Of a stretch of DNA of 64,000 nt, positions 45,580 through 57,958 are shown one piece after another. The notes beneath the pieces are model-generated. The model saw nothing but the letters and a program-made list of their open reading frames with translations, made no database searches and was not told the origin of the DNA. Each line of letters opens with the position of its first letter. Within the stretch, counting starts at the first letter, position 1. The translations under genes and the position numbers were made by a program. The DNA comes from Zanthoxylum bungeanum (taxonomy: Eukaryota > Streptophyta > Magnoliopsida > Sapindales > Rutaceae): NCBI GenBank assembly GCA_019454045.1, contig SKCR01021406.1:124001-188000 (forward strand). The letters are read 5' to 3'.

Positions 45580-46410
45580 AATATTAATCCACGTAAGGTT
45601 TAATCATTAAATATCCATAGTCGTAGTATTATCGAGACTGGACATCGATAATGCGGAATAAGCTAGTATTACATTTGTGCGTGTTATGGAAGCGTAACAT
45701 CATCGTTCTCATATATTTGGGTATTGGATACTCATGGAAGTGTAATATGAGGTTTTGTTTACCGATGGTACGGAAACAGCTTCGCTCTGGATAGACCCCT
45801 CGGAATCCCATTGGTAGTATGACTATGTGTCTATGGGAATCCGAATCAGGGTAGGTGTATTTGGTCTTAACCTGAGACTTATTTAATTACGTCGCGACGG
45901 AAAATTCGTTTAATCGGATTAAACGAATTCGAGCCTGAAGTGTGTTGAACAAGCCCACTTGAATTTTGAATTTAAAGTGAGGCCCACTAACTTATATCAT
46001 AAGTCACCTTTTTGGTGATAGAAGTTGTTGGAAACTTGTATCACACATTTTTCTTTTTGGAAAAGCATTTACCAACTTTTGGATTTGTTTTTTGGTAATT
46101 GATTTTAGAAATCAAAATGTCAAAACACTATTCATCTTCTTCTCTCTTCCATTTGGGCGTGAACTTGGTTCATATTTTTCTTGAATTTTGTTGCAAAATT
46201 CAACAATGCTAGCACATTAAGGAGTCATTTAAGGTGATAGGGAAACTCACCCTTGAGTTGGAACCAACAAAGAAAGCTTGGAGCTTCATCAAATACAAAG
46301 AAAAGTCTTGAATCTCATCCGATCAAAGTAAGTTTTTCCGCAACTTGTCTTTGATTTTTCACGCATAAATCACTCTTAAACGATCTTGGCATGTTCTAGG
46401 AACACTAACA
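45580..46410 (+). repeat. Third Copia LTR, truncated and internally deleted
   Basis: Begins mid-LTR (atattaatccacgtaagg, compare 43493) right after the previous LTR end. It jumps at about 45880 from cctgagactt to atttaattacgtcgcgacgg, and ends with an intact terminus GGAACACTAACA at 46410. It is a relic of a further array member or of unequal recombination. The intact right end marks the true border with Tat-F. Confidence 0.8.
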
Positions 46411-46712
46411 ACCACCTCTCACAAAGTAACGGTTCGGGAATGGACCACCTCTCACAAAGTAACGGTTTGGGAATGGACCACCTCTCATAAAGTAACGGTT
46501 CGGGAATGGACCACCTCTCACAAAGTAATGGTTCGGGAATGGACCACCTCTCATAAAGTAACGGTTCGGGATTGGACCACCTCTCATAAAGTAACGGTTC
46601 GAGAGTGGACCACCTCTCACAAAGTAACGGTTCGGGAATGGACCACCTCTCATAAAGTAACGGTTCGGGAATGAACCATGGGTCAAAGCACCTCACCACC
46701 AGATCAACTCAG
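46411..46712 (+). repeat. Tat-F 33-bp tandem array and tail, left part
   Basis: Eight units of 33 bp (accacctctcacaaagtaac plus ggttcgggaatgg) fill 46411-46674, then about 38 bp up to ccagatcaactcag. After Cop-E the sequence continues at 56132 with ttcgaagcttctc and the Tat 3' end. It is therefore the 3' untranslated array of Tat-F. Because the unit is a multiple of three, long minus-strand frames stay open; they are not genes. Confidence 0.85.
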
Positions 46713-49338
46713 TGTTGGGGTTGGTGCTCAGAGCGCCAATCCGGACCGTATTTATGTATGATTCATGAATACGAACATCCCCTTTTCCCATAATATCACT
46801 TATTTATGGTTGCACCTCTTGTTCTTATATACGTATTCGATCTAATTACTATTAGATTGAAACTGAATGTGGTTTAGTGATATGTATATATTAGACAAAG
46901 GCCCGATAATATATAATACAATACGCAGTTACAAAGGGAGTTTGTAATTGACATTGGGAAGTGTCACTGCTATATATATATATTATCAAACATAGTTCCT
47001 GGTCAAGATTTGCTAACACGGGTCGGTTAGTCAAATCCGTTGAGACCAGTACATGTCGTATATCGAGACTTGGTCCGATGGTTTATCCCAATGAACCATG
47101 AGTCTGGAGAGACTCGTACAGACGTGTAGGTGTTTATAGTGTATAAACACTGAACGGCTCACCGAAGATTCTTAATGGATGGTACACCAACGTCAATAAG
47201 AATCTTCTCGGGTTGAGTAGCATAGTGGTCCTTCGACTTGAGATACCACTGTGGATGTATGAGAGATCCTCCACACTTAGATGGCAGTCACGTCACCGAT
47301 CTATTTAGATCAGACCTCCGCCTGTTCGTTGGGTGTGGATCGATCCTCAGGATATCCTGTGTGTGTCAAGATAGGATCCGTCAGTTCTGTGTACAGAGCA
47401 TAGGTAGTCTATATATAATTAGCAGTCTGTTAAATCTATGGCCACAGTATACTTCGGAAGTAAGTTCCGAGTGTTATTTAGAGATTGCTAATAGATACGT
47501 CGACGAGATAATACATATAGAGATTTGACGTTTACATCTATATCTCTGGGATTATCAGGATACCTGTGACGGAGGGATTATAAGTATGCAATGACCTCGA
47601 CCTGTATGATTCAGCTAGTTTATCTGTGATCGTCATAATCTACGGGTGGATAGATTATGCACATGAAATTGGATTTCGTGACGGATATGCCTGAATCTAG
47701 AGAGTCTCAATAATGAAACATACTCGTAGAGCACTAGAGCAACATTTATGAATAATGATGATTATTTATAAATCGTTTAATCGTTAAACGAAAAATACAT
47801 GCCAACGAGCCGAACCGTCATTTCCTAATTAATGTGTATTTGTATTTAATATATGATATTATTAAATACACATTAATAAATAGTCAAATAAAGGTATTTG
47901 ACATATATCATCAATATATGTATTTGAGATATTTAAAGTAAATATAATACATATATTTGATATATTTGTATTTAATTAATTATTTAATTATTTAATTGTT
48001 AAATGATTAATATAATTAAAATATAAATATATCACCAAATGATAAAGTTAGGAAATGATTATAAATGTAAATGTTTGACTTTACATTAAAGGAAAAGGTT
48101 GTCAAATTGATTTTGACTTCTTAAGATATTTGTTCAAAATTGTTTGAAAAATAAAAATATCTTTTTCCTTTATTTCTTCATAATTTCGGCCAACACCTTT
48201 TAAAATATAAGAGTTATATTTTTCTTAGTTGCATTTGTTGACTTAATATAAATATCTGTAAAGTGTTATTTAGATATTTTATCAAGTTGATTTAATGAAA
48301 TTCAAATGAAATTGAAATTAATATTTCTTGTATATGCCTTTGCCAAATTCGGCCAAGGCCTTTGTGATGCAAGTATATATTGTTTTTCATTTCATTTTGT
48401 ATCTAACCTAATACACTTTAACCAACAACTCCATTAAAGGAAGGCAAAGAATGCTAGAGAGAAAAGAAAGAAAAATCAAGAAAAGCTTGGAAAATAGTAA
48501 GTATTTCCAACCTTCCATTAGAGAGTAATTTGTTCCTCTTGTTGTGGGCAACATCTTGTGATGTTCTTGAGTTTTTCTATTCTTTATTCTTTGTGTTTTT
48601 GATGGATAATGTTTGATGAAAGTGTTGTGCATGTATAATGGAGGAAGCTTGTGACTAGTGTAGTTATAAGTATTATTTTATGGTTTTGGAAACCTTGTTG
48701 CTAATCTAGAGTTGTTGACCCACTCTTAGATGACCTAGATTTGATCTTGAGTTGTTTCATTGTGTTTAGACTTTGATTGGATGGAAGAAACATGATTGAA
48801 GCATTGGATTTAACCATTTTGGTCTAATTTGTCCAATTTGATGAAATTGAAAAATTAGGGTTCATGACCAATTCCAAATTTGGGGCTTTTCATATATGTT
48901 GTGTATTTAGATGTGTATATGATGCATATAAAGTTTCATGTTTATTGGATTACATCTTGATGTGTTTTGATGCATGAAATGACAAGTGCACAAATTGGAA
49001 CCTCATGGGTGCATTCGGCCAAACTTGGAATTTTGGGGATTTATGTTGCCCTTGGTGTTTTGATGTTTTGAACATGCTAAGTTCATCTTAGAAATGATTT
49101 AGAATCATTCAAAATTGATTAGATCAATTTCGGACTAAAATGGACAAAATACCAAGTGTAAGGGCAATTCGGGAAATTCACTTAAATATGATTTATTGAA
49201 TTTTATTTCATAATTTGATTATTGGATAATTAAATAAATATGTTTATTTAATTAATACGAGAAAAATTTTTGAAATCGGAAAATTTGATTTTCCATCGCT
49301 TCCGCTGCGTTACCGGATTTCCCCCTAAAACCCCTTCA
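46713..49338 (+). repeat. Cop-E 5' LTR, 2626 bp
   Basis: Starts TGTTGGGGTTGGTGCTCAGA and ends AACCCCTTCA before the PBS. It contains a nested hairpin at 47828-47877 (14-bp stem, inner taatat-atg-atatta) and a gtaagt after gaaaata near 48498. Confidence 0.93.
47828..47877 (+). repeat. Nested hairpin in Cop-E LTR
   Basis: attaatgtgtattt (47828-47841) pairs with aaatacacattaat (47864-47877). Inside, taatat-atg-atatta (47847-47861) is a second perfect stem. The 3' LTR keeps 13 pairs (about 54616-54664). Confidence 0.7.
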
Positions 49339-49341
49339 AAA

Positions 49342-49354
49342 TGGTATCAGAGCC
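49342..49354 (+). other. Cop-E primer-binding site
   Basis: tggtatcagagcc, the standard Copia PBS for initiator tRNA-Met, 3 nt after the LTR end. Confidence 0.9.
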
Positions 49355-52300
49355 AGTCTGATTCTAGGCCTCCATAAAATGATTAGCTTGTTTTATTCAA
49401 TGTTTAATCATGTTTTCTTGACTTTAACACATGCTTGTTATAATCTAATTTGATTAGATTTAGGGTGTATGACACTTAATGGAATATCCCCGCTTAATAA
49501 GGTTTTAAAGTAACTAGTATTTGGAATACTTGTTTCTTGGTCCGTCTTGTCAATACGGTTTATAAATATCTTTTCGTTGATTACATCCGAGACCGTGCCT
49601 CTGCTATGAGGATGTAGCTGATAGATTTATTTATGCCGAATGTATATTAGATACTAGATAAATTCAAGCGAATCGGAATCCTGAACGTGCCCTAGCTGTC
49701 AGGGTTACGCAAGTAACTTGAGTTTATCATTGACAAGTTTAACCTTGGTACGTCTCCTTGTGGGCCTGCCTTCGCAGCGACAATGAGAAACGACCAGGAC
49801 CGGAACCTCGGAGTCACTAGTGAGTGATTGACAGTCAGTTGTCTACCTGTGAACATACGTAGGCGAGATCGTGCCTCTGCTGTGAGTCGAAATATATTCA
49901 TGGGTCCTCTTCCCATTATGGAATTCGATTTAATTATTGAATTCTCGTTTTTCCGTTGGGGATTACGGTATTACGTAAAATAGTGGGAGGCACTGCTAAG
50001 TTTAAAATATTCCATAACTTTGGCAGTGTGTATTATTATGGAAATTGCCGCTTGTTTGTTTCCTTATTCTATAGTATATAGAATTAAACTTTTATTTACT
50101 GCACACATATTATGATATGTTATCTGACTAGACTCTTGGTTGCAGTCATTCTAGAATTGGTTCTAGATACTAATAGACTAGGATATTATTAGATTGGTCT
50201 AAACCATCGGGAACTGTTGTTCCGATTTTCTTGAAAAATCAAGATGGTTAATGACTTAGTTTCTAAGTCATGATAGATAATCTAGATAGATATCCCCTTT
50301 AGGATATAATACTTTAGAGACAATAGTTTCTTATGCAGTAAGAATTGACTTGATTAGTTCATGTCTCGAGATTCTTGACTGGCATTTAGAAAGCCCTATT
50401 AGGTATTTGTTTATCTAGTAATGACGTTTCTAAGCTTTAATTATCTTTAGAGGTAATGTGTCTGACACAATTTGCTAATCAGTTATTTACATTGTTGTGA
50501 ATAGTTGAATGCAAATAGTAAAGCTAAAGAAATGAGATGTGTATAGTTATGTATAGAAAATATCGATTTTCACAATACTACAACTATAGGTATTGGATAC
50601 CAGATCTCCCGTCTAGTTATTTAAAATATTAGTTAACGATTGTTTTGATATTTGATATTAGAACTTGCGACTATTGGATAGTTACTTGTTCTTTATAAAT
50701 AATTGTTATATATTTTAAATATAAATAGTAGTGTCATTGACGTAAGATAAACATTAAGAAAATTATTCGGTAAAAGTAAATAATTTAGAACGGTGCTTTA
50801 TGAATTTAATCACTTAAGCATTGGATGCTTATTCCGTATGGTAAAGGATGGTTTGATACTAGATCACACCACAATCCTTATCCATTTAATGAATATTGTA
50901 TTAAGGAAAGTGATTAAGATCTCGTTTAACCAATGATTGTCATTGGACCACCAAATTTATTTAAACTGATACATTGGATGTATGTAGTTTAATAAACAAT
51001 AATTGCTTAAGGTAGTTTTCTTTATTTCGTAACTTGGTTGATGAATTGTCATAACTTAGTTACGTGTTTCTCAAGGAACACATATTGAAAGTCTTGAAAG
51101 TATCAAGAACTTTCAATCTGTTCTGATGAAATGAAGATTGAACATTTTTGACTTGTTCAAATATATTCAATCTGAAGTATTTTGAAAACTTGATCCTTAA
51201 AATTCATTACATGTCTTTGAACTGTTCAAAGATCTTTGATACGATCAAACATTTGAATTTAAAGCAATTAGTTCTAAGGTTATTCAGTGAATATGATTCA
51301 TATTCAATATTATTCTTCCACGATTCCATCTTGATGGAATTGAGTAGTGGAGAGCGTCGAATCTTATATGACTTGATTCGTTTGATATTGAATGTTACCG
51401 AATTAGTTTCAATACTCTTGGGGATATGCTCCAGTAACACTAATACATCTCTTTAATTAATGTTCCATTTATTCTACAGTTACATATATGTATATGATAT
51501 GTATAGGTAGAAAATTCGAATCTTGAAAAGTTTGAGATTTGAATCTTTCTTTTATATAATAGTTATATAATGGAAATTACTTACACCTTGGAGGTATAAG
51601 TAAAAGTTATCATTTATTCTATTAATAGAATATTGTATTCTATTTAATAGATATCTTTCCTACGATCTAAGTAATAAAATTGTTATTACTTGATGTGTAA
51701 CATCTGATGTTAACTATTGTAGCAAAGACTTGACTTATTGAAGTCAAATGTGAGAATGATAAATTATAATTGGAACTATGTAATTAATAAGATGAAACAA
51801 CCCTTATACATCTTCTATATAAGTCTAATAGGATATCAGAATCATTTACGAGTATTTGATACTTAATGGTTCAGTTGTTTTTTCTTATTGAAGAAAAAAT
51901 TCCTATGACTTATAATAGAAGCGATATTTGATATCGATTATGGAAGTTCACCATTGAACCATAGATCTAAGATTGTTCATAGCTTACTACGATCAAGTTT
52001 TGAACTTGATTACGCTTTCATTATGAATTAGTTCATGATATGTGCTAATTGTTTGCGCAGTGAAATCATGTGAGCTTATTAAAGGTTTGACCTTTACAGT
52101 ATGACAGTGAGAAAAGTTATACTCAGCAATCTATTGTAGATTCTGAGAAAACTTATCTCTAGTCACGCTAATTGAACAATTAAAGATATATTGGTTAATG
52201 TTGATAATAAACTGTGTATTTTAGCTAAAGAATGCAAAGTGGCGTTTTTGGATGACTTATTCAGATAAGAGATCAGTTGTGATTCCTTATTTGAAGAGTT

Positions 52301-53510
52301 CATTCTGAAATGGCCCTAGAGTTTGTGTTCTGCTGATGAGATCGCAGTTTAGTGTGCTAGCTTACAGAGCCTATTGTAGACTCGGATAAGTCTTCCAGAA
52401 ATATGTGTTCTATATTTTTGATATCGTCAATTGTCTGATCTTGTCAAAGTATATAGAATACATATGTGATAAAAGGGTTAGTGGGAGCGTACAAATTACT
52501 TTCTATTGTTATATATCCTAACAAACATTATCATTATTATAGTAATAATGAGATGTTTGTTAGGTAAAAGGTTTACCTAAGTCTTCTTTACTCCGTGAAA
52601 ACAGTGGGAGTAGTATCTGTTATATACGATATACAGTTTTATATAAGATATAAAACCAAGAGACTTGTGAGATACTCCTATTATTTGTACATTAGATATG
52701 ATCTAATAAAGGACATAACTAGGCTATCTGTATGACAGTTAGTATAACTGTTGGACATTTATTGTGTGTCTTATATAAAGTATTCATTTTTCGTAAAGGA
52801 TGATTCCTTTTTCGAAAGAGATATTGATTAGAATGTCTAATCAATCTTATGTATCATTTGATGATGACATAATAAATACTTTATAATGTGCGAATGTAGA
52901 TATTGATTTAATCGTAATTGTTACGAGTTATTTTGACATCCTATAGACCATATGATGGATCTTGAAACACGTTCTTTGTGATCTTTGAGATATTAAGAAC
53001 GAGTTTCTAATTCATGGAGAGAATATAGTCTGCAACCATTAGGGTCATATTAGTTTTGAGACTAATTATGACGTTAGACAGTCTACGTCATAAAGAGTCA
53101 CAAAAGATGCAGTGGGAGTGTCACGAATGATTCTACTAACTGAGTAGAATTAGATGCAACTTATGAAGTATAGACTTATGAAGTTGCATAGTGACCTTAT
53201 AAATTAGAAGTTTTATATTGGTGTTGTGCTTGCGGTTGTCCTCATAATATTTTTGGATTTGATCCCTAAATACTTGGACAACTTAGTAGCTGTAGCATAT
53301 ACTGATGTAGCATCAGTGTCATATTAATGTATAATTTAGATTCTACAAAATATGAATGATGCTGACTAAGGAAACGATGGAGTTTGTTTTGACAAACACT
53401 CAATTTCATAGCGGACTTGTTTCTTGCCTCTTAAGTACTGGTGAGCTTTTGAGGGCCATGTGCATATGATACAATTGAGACGTGTATATGATACCGTGGA
53501 TTGACACTAG
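49355..53510 (+). other. Cop-E interior: non-coding, hairpin-dense
   Basis: No supported gene. Perfect small-loop inverted repeats occur about every few hundred bases: 50150 (7-bp stem), 50251 (9), 50589 (5), 50670 (5), 50815 (7), 50969 (6), 51288 (8), 51323 (8), 51922 (6), 51992 (8), 52517 (12 plus 9), 52561 (8), 52636 (9), 52823 (10), 53130 (8). Loops are mostly 2-4 nt. Several agtgggag tracts resembling PPTs are scattered in it (49981, 52483, 52606, 53111). Confidence 0.75.
52517..52579 (+). repeat. Compound hairpin in Cop-E
   Basis: cctaacaaacat (52517-52528) pairs with atgtttgttagg (52553-52564). Within it, tcattatta-tag-taataatga (52531-52551) is a perfect 9-bp stem. The next hairpin, taggtaaa-agg-tttaccta (52561-52579), overlaps the outer arm. 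Confidence 0.8.
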
Positions 53511-53526
53511 AGCAAGTGGGAGAAAT
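53511..53526 (+). other. Cop-E polypurine tract
   Basis: agcaagtgggagaaat directly before the 3' LTR. Confidence 0.8.
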
Positions 53527-56126
53527 TGTTGGGGTTGGTGCTCAGAGCGCCAATCCGACCGTATTTATGTCTGATTCATGAATACGAACATCCCCTTTTC
53601 CATAATATCACTTATTTATGGTTGCACCTCTTGTTCTTATATACGTATTCGATCAAATTACTATTAGATTGAAACTGAATGTGGTTTAGTGATATGTATA
53701 TATTAGACAAAGGCCCGATAATATATATATAATACAGTACACAGTTACAAATGGAATTTGTAATTGACATTGGGAAGTGTCATTGCTATATAATATTATC
53801 AAACATAGTTCCTGGTCAAGATTTGCTAACACCGGTCGGTTAGTCAAATCCTTGAGACCAGTACATGTCGTATATCGAGACTTGGTCCGATGGTTTATCC
53901 CAATGAACCATGAGTCTGGAGAGACTCGTATAGACGTGTAGGTGTTTATAGTGTATAAACACTGAACGGCTCACCGAAGATTCTTAATGGATGGTACACC
54001 AACGTCAATAAGAATCTTCTCGGGTTGAGTAGCATATGGTCCTTCGACTTGAGATACCACTGTGGATGTATGAGACATCCTCCACACTTAGATTGCAGTC
54101 ACGTCACCGATCTATTTAGATCAGACCTCCGTCTGATCCTCAGGATATCCTGTGTGTGTCAAGATAGATCCGTCTTCTGTGTACAGAGCATAGGTAGTCC
54201 ATATATATTAGCAGTCTGTTAAATCTGTGGCCACAGTATACTTCGGAAGTAAGTTCCGAGTGTTATTTAGAGATTGCTAATAGATACGTCGACGAGATAA
54301 TACCTATAGAGATTTGACGTTTCATCTATATCTCTGGGATTATCCTGGATACCTGTGACTGAGGGATTATACGTATGCAATGACCTCGACCTGTATGATT
54401 CAGCTAGTTTATCTGTGATCGTCATAATCTACGGGTGGATAGATTATGCACATGAAATTAGATTTCGTGACGGATATGCCTGAATCTAGAGAGTCTCAAT
54501 AATGAAACATACTCGTAGAGCACTAGAGCAACATTTATGAATAATGATGATTATTTATAAATCGTTTAATCGTTAAACGAAAAATACATGCGAACGGGCC
54601 GAACCGTCATTTCCTAATTAATGTGTATTTGTATTTAATATATGATATTATAAATACACATTAAAAATAGTCAAATAAAGGTATTTGACATATATCATCA
54701 ATATATGTATTTGAGATATTTAAAGTAAATATAATACATATATTTGATATATTTGTATTTAATTAATTATTTAATTATTTAATTGTTAAATGATTAATAT
54801 AATTAAAATATAAATATATCACCAAATGATAAAGTTAGGAAATGATTATAAATGTAAATGTTTGACTTTACATTAAAGGAAAATGTTGTCAAATTGATTT
54901 TGACTTCTTAAGATATTTGTTCAAAATTGTTTGAAAAATAAAAATATCTTTTCCTTTATTTCTTCATAATTTCGGCCAACACGTTTTAAAATATAAGAGT
55001 TATATTTTTCTTAGTTGCATTTGTTGACTTAATTAAATATCTATAAAGTGTTATTTAGATATTTTATCAAGTTGATTTAATGAAATTCAAATGAAATTGA
55101 AATTAATATTTCTTGTATATGCCTTTGCCAAATTCGGCCAAGGCCTTTGTGATGCAAGTATATATTGTTTTTCATTTCATTTGGTATCTAACCTAATACA
55201 CTTTAACCAACAACTCCATTAAAGGAAGGCAAAGAATGTAGAGAGAAAAGAAAGAAAAATCAAGAAAAGCTTGGAAAATAGTAAGTATTTCCAACCTTCC
55301 ATTAGAGAGTAATTTGTTCCTCTTGTTGTGGGCAACATCTTGTGATGTTCTTGAGTTTTTTCTATTCTTTATTCTTTGTGTTTTTGATGGATAAATGTTT
55401 GATGAAAGTGTGTGCATGTATAATGGAGGAAGCTTGTGACTAGTGTAGTATAAGTATTATTTTATGGTTTTGGAAACCTTGTTGCTAATCTAGAGTTTTT
55501 GACCCACTCTTAGATGACCTATATTTGATCTTGAGTTGTTTCATTGTGTTGAGACTTTGATTGGATGGAAGAAACATGATTGAAGCATTGGATTTAACCA
55601 ATTTGGTCTAATTTGTCCAATTTGATGAAATTGAAAAATTAGGGTTCATGACCAATTCCAAATTTAGGGCTTTTCATATATGTTGTGTATTTGGATGTGT
55701 ATATGATTCATATAAAGTTTCATGTTCATTGGATTACAGCTTGATGTGTTTTGATGCATGAAATGACAAAGTGCACAAATTGGAACCTAATGGGTGCATT
55801 CGGCCAAACTTGGAATTTTGGGGATTTATGTTGCCCTTGGTGTTTTGATGTTTTGAACATGCTAAGTTCATCTTAGAAATGATTTAGAATCATTCAAAAT
55901 TGGTTAGATCAATTTCGGACTGAAATGGACAAAATACCAAGTGTAAGGGCAATTCGGTAAATTCACTTAAATATGATTTATTGAATTTTATTTCATAATT
56001 TGATTATTGGATAATTAAATTAATATGTTTATTTAATTAATCCGAGAAAAAGTTTTGAAATCGGAAAATTTGATTTTCCACCGCTTCCGCTGCGTTAGTG
56101 GATATTCCCCCTAAAACTCTCCTTCA
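53527..56126 (+). repeat. Cop-E 3' LTR, 2600 bp
   Basis: Matches 46713-49338 closely and ends CTCTCCTTCA before the duplicated ctcag. Confidence 0.93.
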
Positions 56127-56261
56127 CTCAGTTCGAAGCTTCTCAAAATAACCAGTAAGTTCGGTGACAGCTGGTGAGCCAAGTAAGTAAAAATGCATGC
56201 ATGACTTTGATAGGATTGTCACTATCGCACAGTACACAAGTCCCATCAAAGTGTGGGCGAC
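56127..56261 (+). other. Tat-F 3' tail with donor-like site and PPT
   Basis: Continues from 46712. Contains caagtaagtaaaaatgcatg (donor-like, GT at 56183), tttgataggattgtcac, and the PPT aaagtgtgggcgac (56248-56261). The same order occurs in Tat-A and Tat-B, so this is secure as a Tat 3' end. Confidence 0.85.
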
Positions 56262-56734
56262 TGTAGGCACTACTGCATTTTTGCATAAAGCCCAATGATG
56301 AGCCTCGTATGGAGGCACTACCCGATAAGTTGAGGAAGTCACGGGAAACAGACGTCAGAAGGGAAAATTCAAAAATTAATACATTATCAAATTTAATTAA
56401 TTTGTTTAGCCTCGGGCTCGCTTGATTGATCTCTGTTTTAAATATTAGCCTCGGCCCAAAACCCCCAAAACCCAATAAAAGCCCACATACCTATGCACAC
56501 CCATCCAAAACCCATGCAACCCATGCAACTCTTCTAGGCCCACACGCCCAAGCCCAATCCAAGACATTTCAATCACATGCCAAATCCCTCCCAAATCACC
56601 TTCCAAATTAGCCAAGATTGGATCCTCCAACTTTGGAAAGAAAATCAAGGCAAAATTGAGGAGAGGGGCGGCCCCACACACACACATGACAAATTGAAAC
56701 CCTAACATGAAAAACCCTAACCCTAGCTCACCAT

Positions 56735-56740
56735 TATAAA
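56735..56740 (+). promoter_or_regulatory. TATA box, Tat-F LTR
   Basis: tataaa in the context ccattataaaaag, about 470 bp into the LTR. Confidence 0.5.
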
Positions 56741-57958
56741 AAGATAACATATTCCAAACCCCAGTCTCTCTCTTTTTTCCCTCGCCTAAAAAACACTCAC
56801 AAACACAAAAAATAAAACATAATACCCCTCTCGTTCTTCTCTCTTCTCCCTAAGAAACTCACGACAGAACCACCAAAAAACCTAGCCTTCACGTCCTCTT
56901 CCCCCCTAAGACTCTCTCGCCTCTCTGATTCCCAACATTCACACGGCAAAACAAAAACACAAATAAAACCCTAACACTCTCTTGCCTTTCTCCTATCTCT
57001 CTTTCGCCTCTCTTTTCCTTAGACACTCTTACGGCAGAAACAAAAGAAGAAAACCTAAGCATTTTTTTCTCTCTTCTCGGCAAAAACACAAAACTAAACA
57101 ACGAAACCAAACCCCTCTCCTTCCACCAATTCAACAACAAACGAAGTAGAGCCCTCCACCCACAAAACCAACGCACAAATAACCCTTAAAACCGGAAGAA
57201 CTAACGGCAAACAAATCAAAAATAAGAAAAAAAACATGCACTCAGCCATCTCTCTCATTCATCAGAAACAAGCACGCCACCTTCAAGCCATTGCTTTCTT
57301 CTTTCTCTGCTCCACCAACCGATTGAACAAACCCTATTCAAACAGAAGCCCCTCCCTTCTTCTCAAGACGATCATACACACTCTCTCTCACCACAAAACC
57401 CTAGATTCATCTCACGTAAACAACAACAAAAAACCCTACTCCTCTCGCTTATTTTCTATCTAAACTCGTACTTTCTAACTCTCTCTTTATAGCATTGAGC
57501 AACCAAGCAATCCTCACAAATCTGCCTATACACTCGGCTGACCACTATCAAAACACACACATCTCTCTCGGCACAGACCATATACATTGCTCACCAAATA
57601 TAAGCCGCGCACGCACACTGCCCTCATCACCGATAAGAACTAAGTAAAATAATAACCCTAAAACAGTACCAAAAATCTGCCTAACTGACTGCCAAAACCA
57701 GTAACAAAAACAGACCCCGAAACAGTCCCTAAAACACCCAAAAATAGTCCAAAAATCATCCCAAAACCAGCCCCAAAACCACAGAAAAATAGAAGCAAAA
57801 ATAGAGAAAACACAGCTCAAAACAAAACAGCCAAACAGTGAACAAAAGTGTTGAACCAGTGAACTAGAAAAGCCGCGGAGCATTAATCCTTCCGGTGACG
57901 TCTCAACGCCCTTCCAAGAAGTGACTTAGAAGGTAAGACCTAAGGGCCCTCTCTTTAA

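Larger units (their letters stand above)
46713..56126 (+). mobile_element. Cop-E, non-coding Copia-type element, 9.4 kb
   Basis: Both LTRs (TGTTGGGG...CCTTCA) are present, with a perfect ctcag duplication (46708-46712, 56127-56131), a Copia PBS and a PPT. The 4.2-kb interior has no recognisable gag or pol frame. One weak echo of Copia RT (aagggttagtgggagcg at about 52475) hints at an extremely decayed pol. The 2.6-kb LTRs are very similar to each other, so an already non-coding element seems to have moved recently with borrowed enzymes. Confidence 0.92.

Noticed and set aside
46376..46699. Minus-strand frames of 107 and 93 codons with RGGPFPNRYF repeats
   Set aside because: The 33-bp unit is a multiple of three and stop-free on that strand. 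The plus-strand context is a Tat 3' array.
51148..51456. 102-codon plus-strand frame and overlapping 77-codon minus-strand frame
   Set aside because: Inverted repeats in the Cop-E interior open both strands; no recognisable domain or start context.
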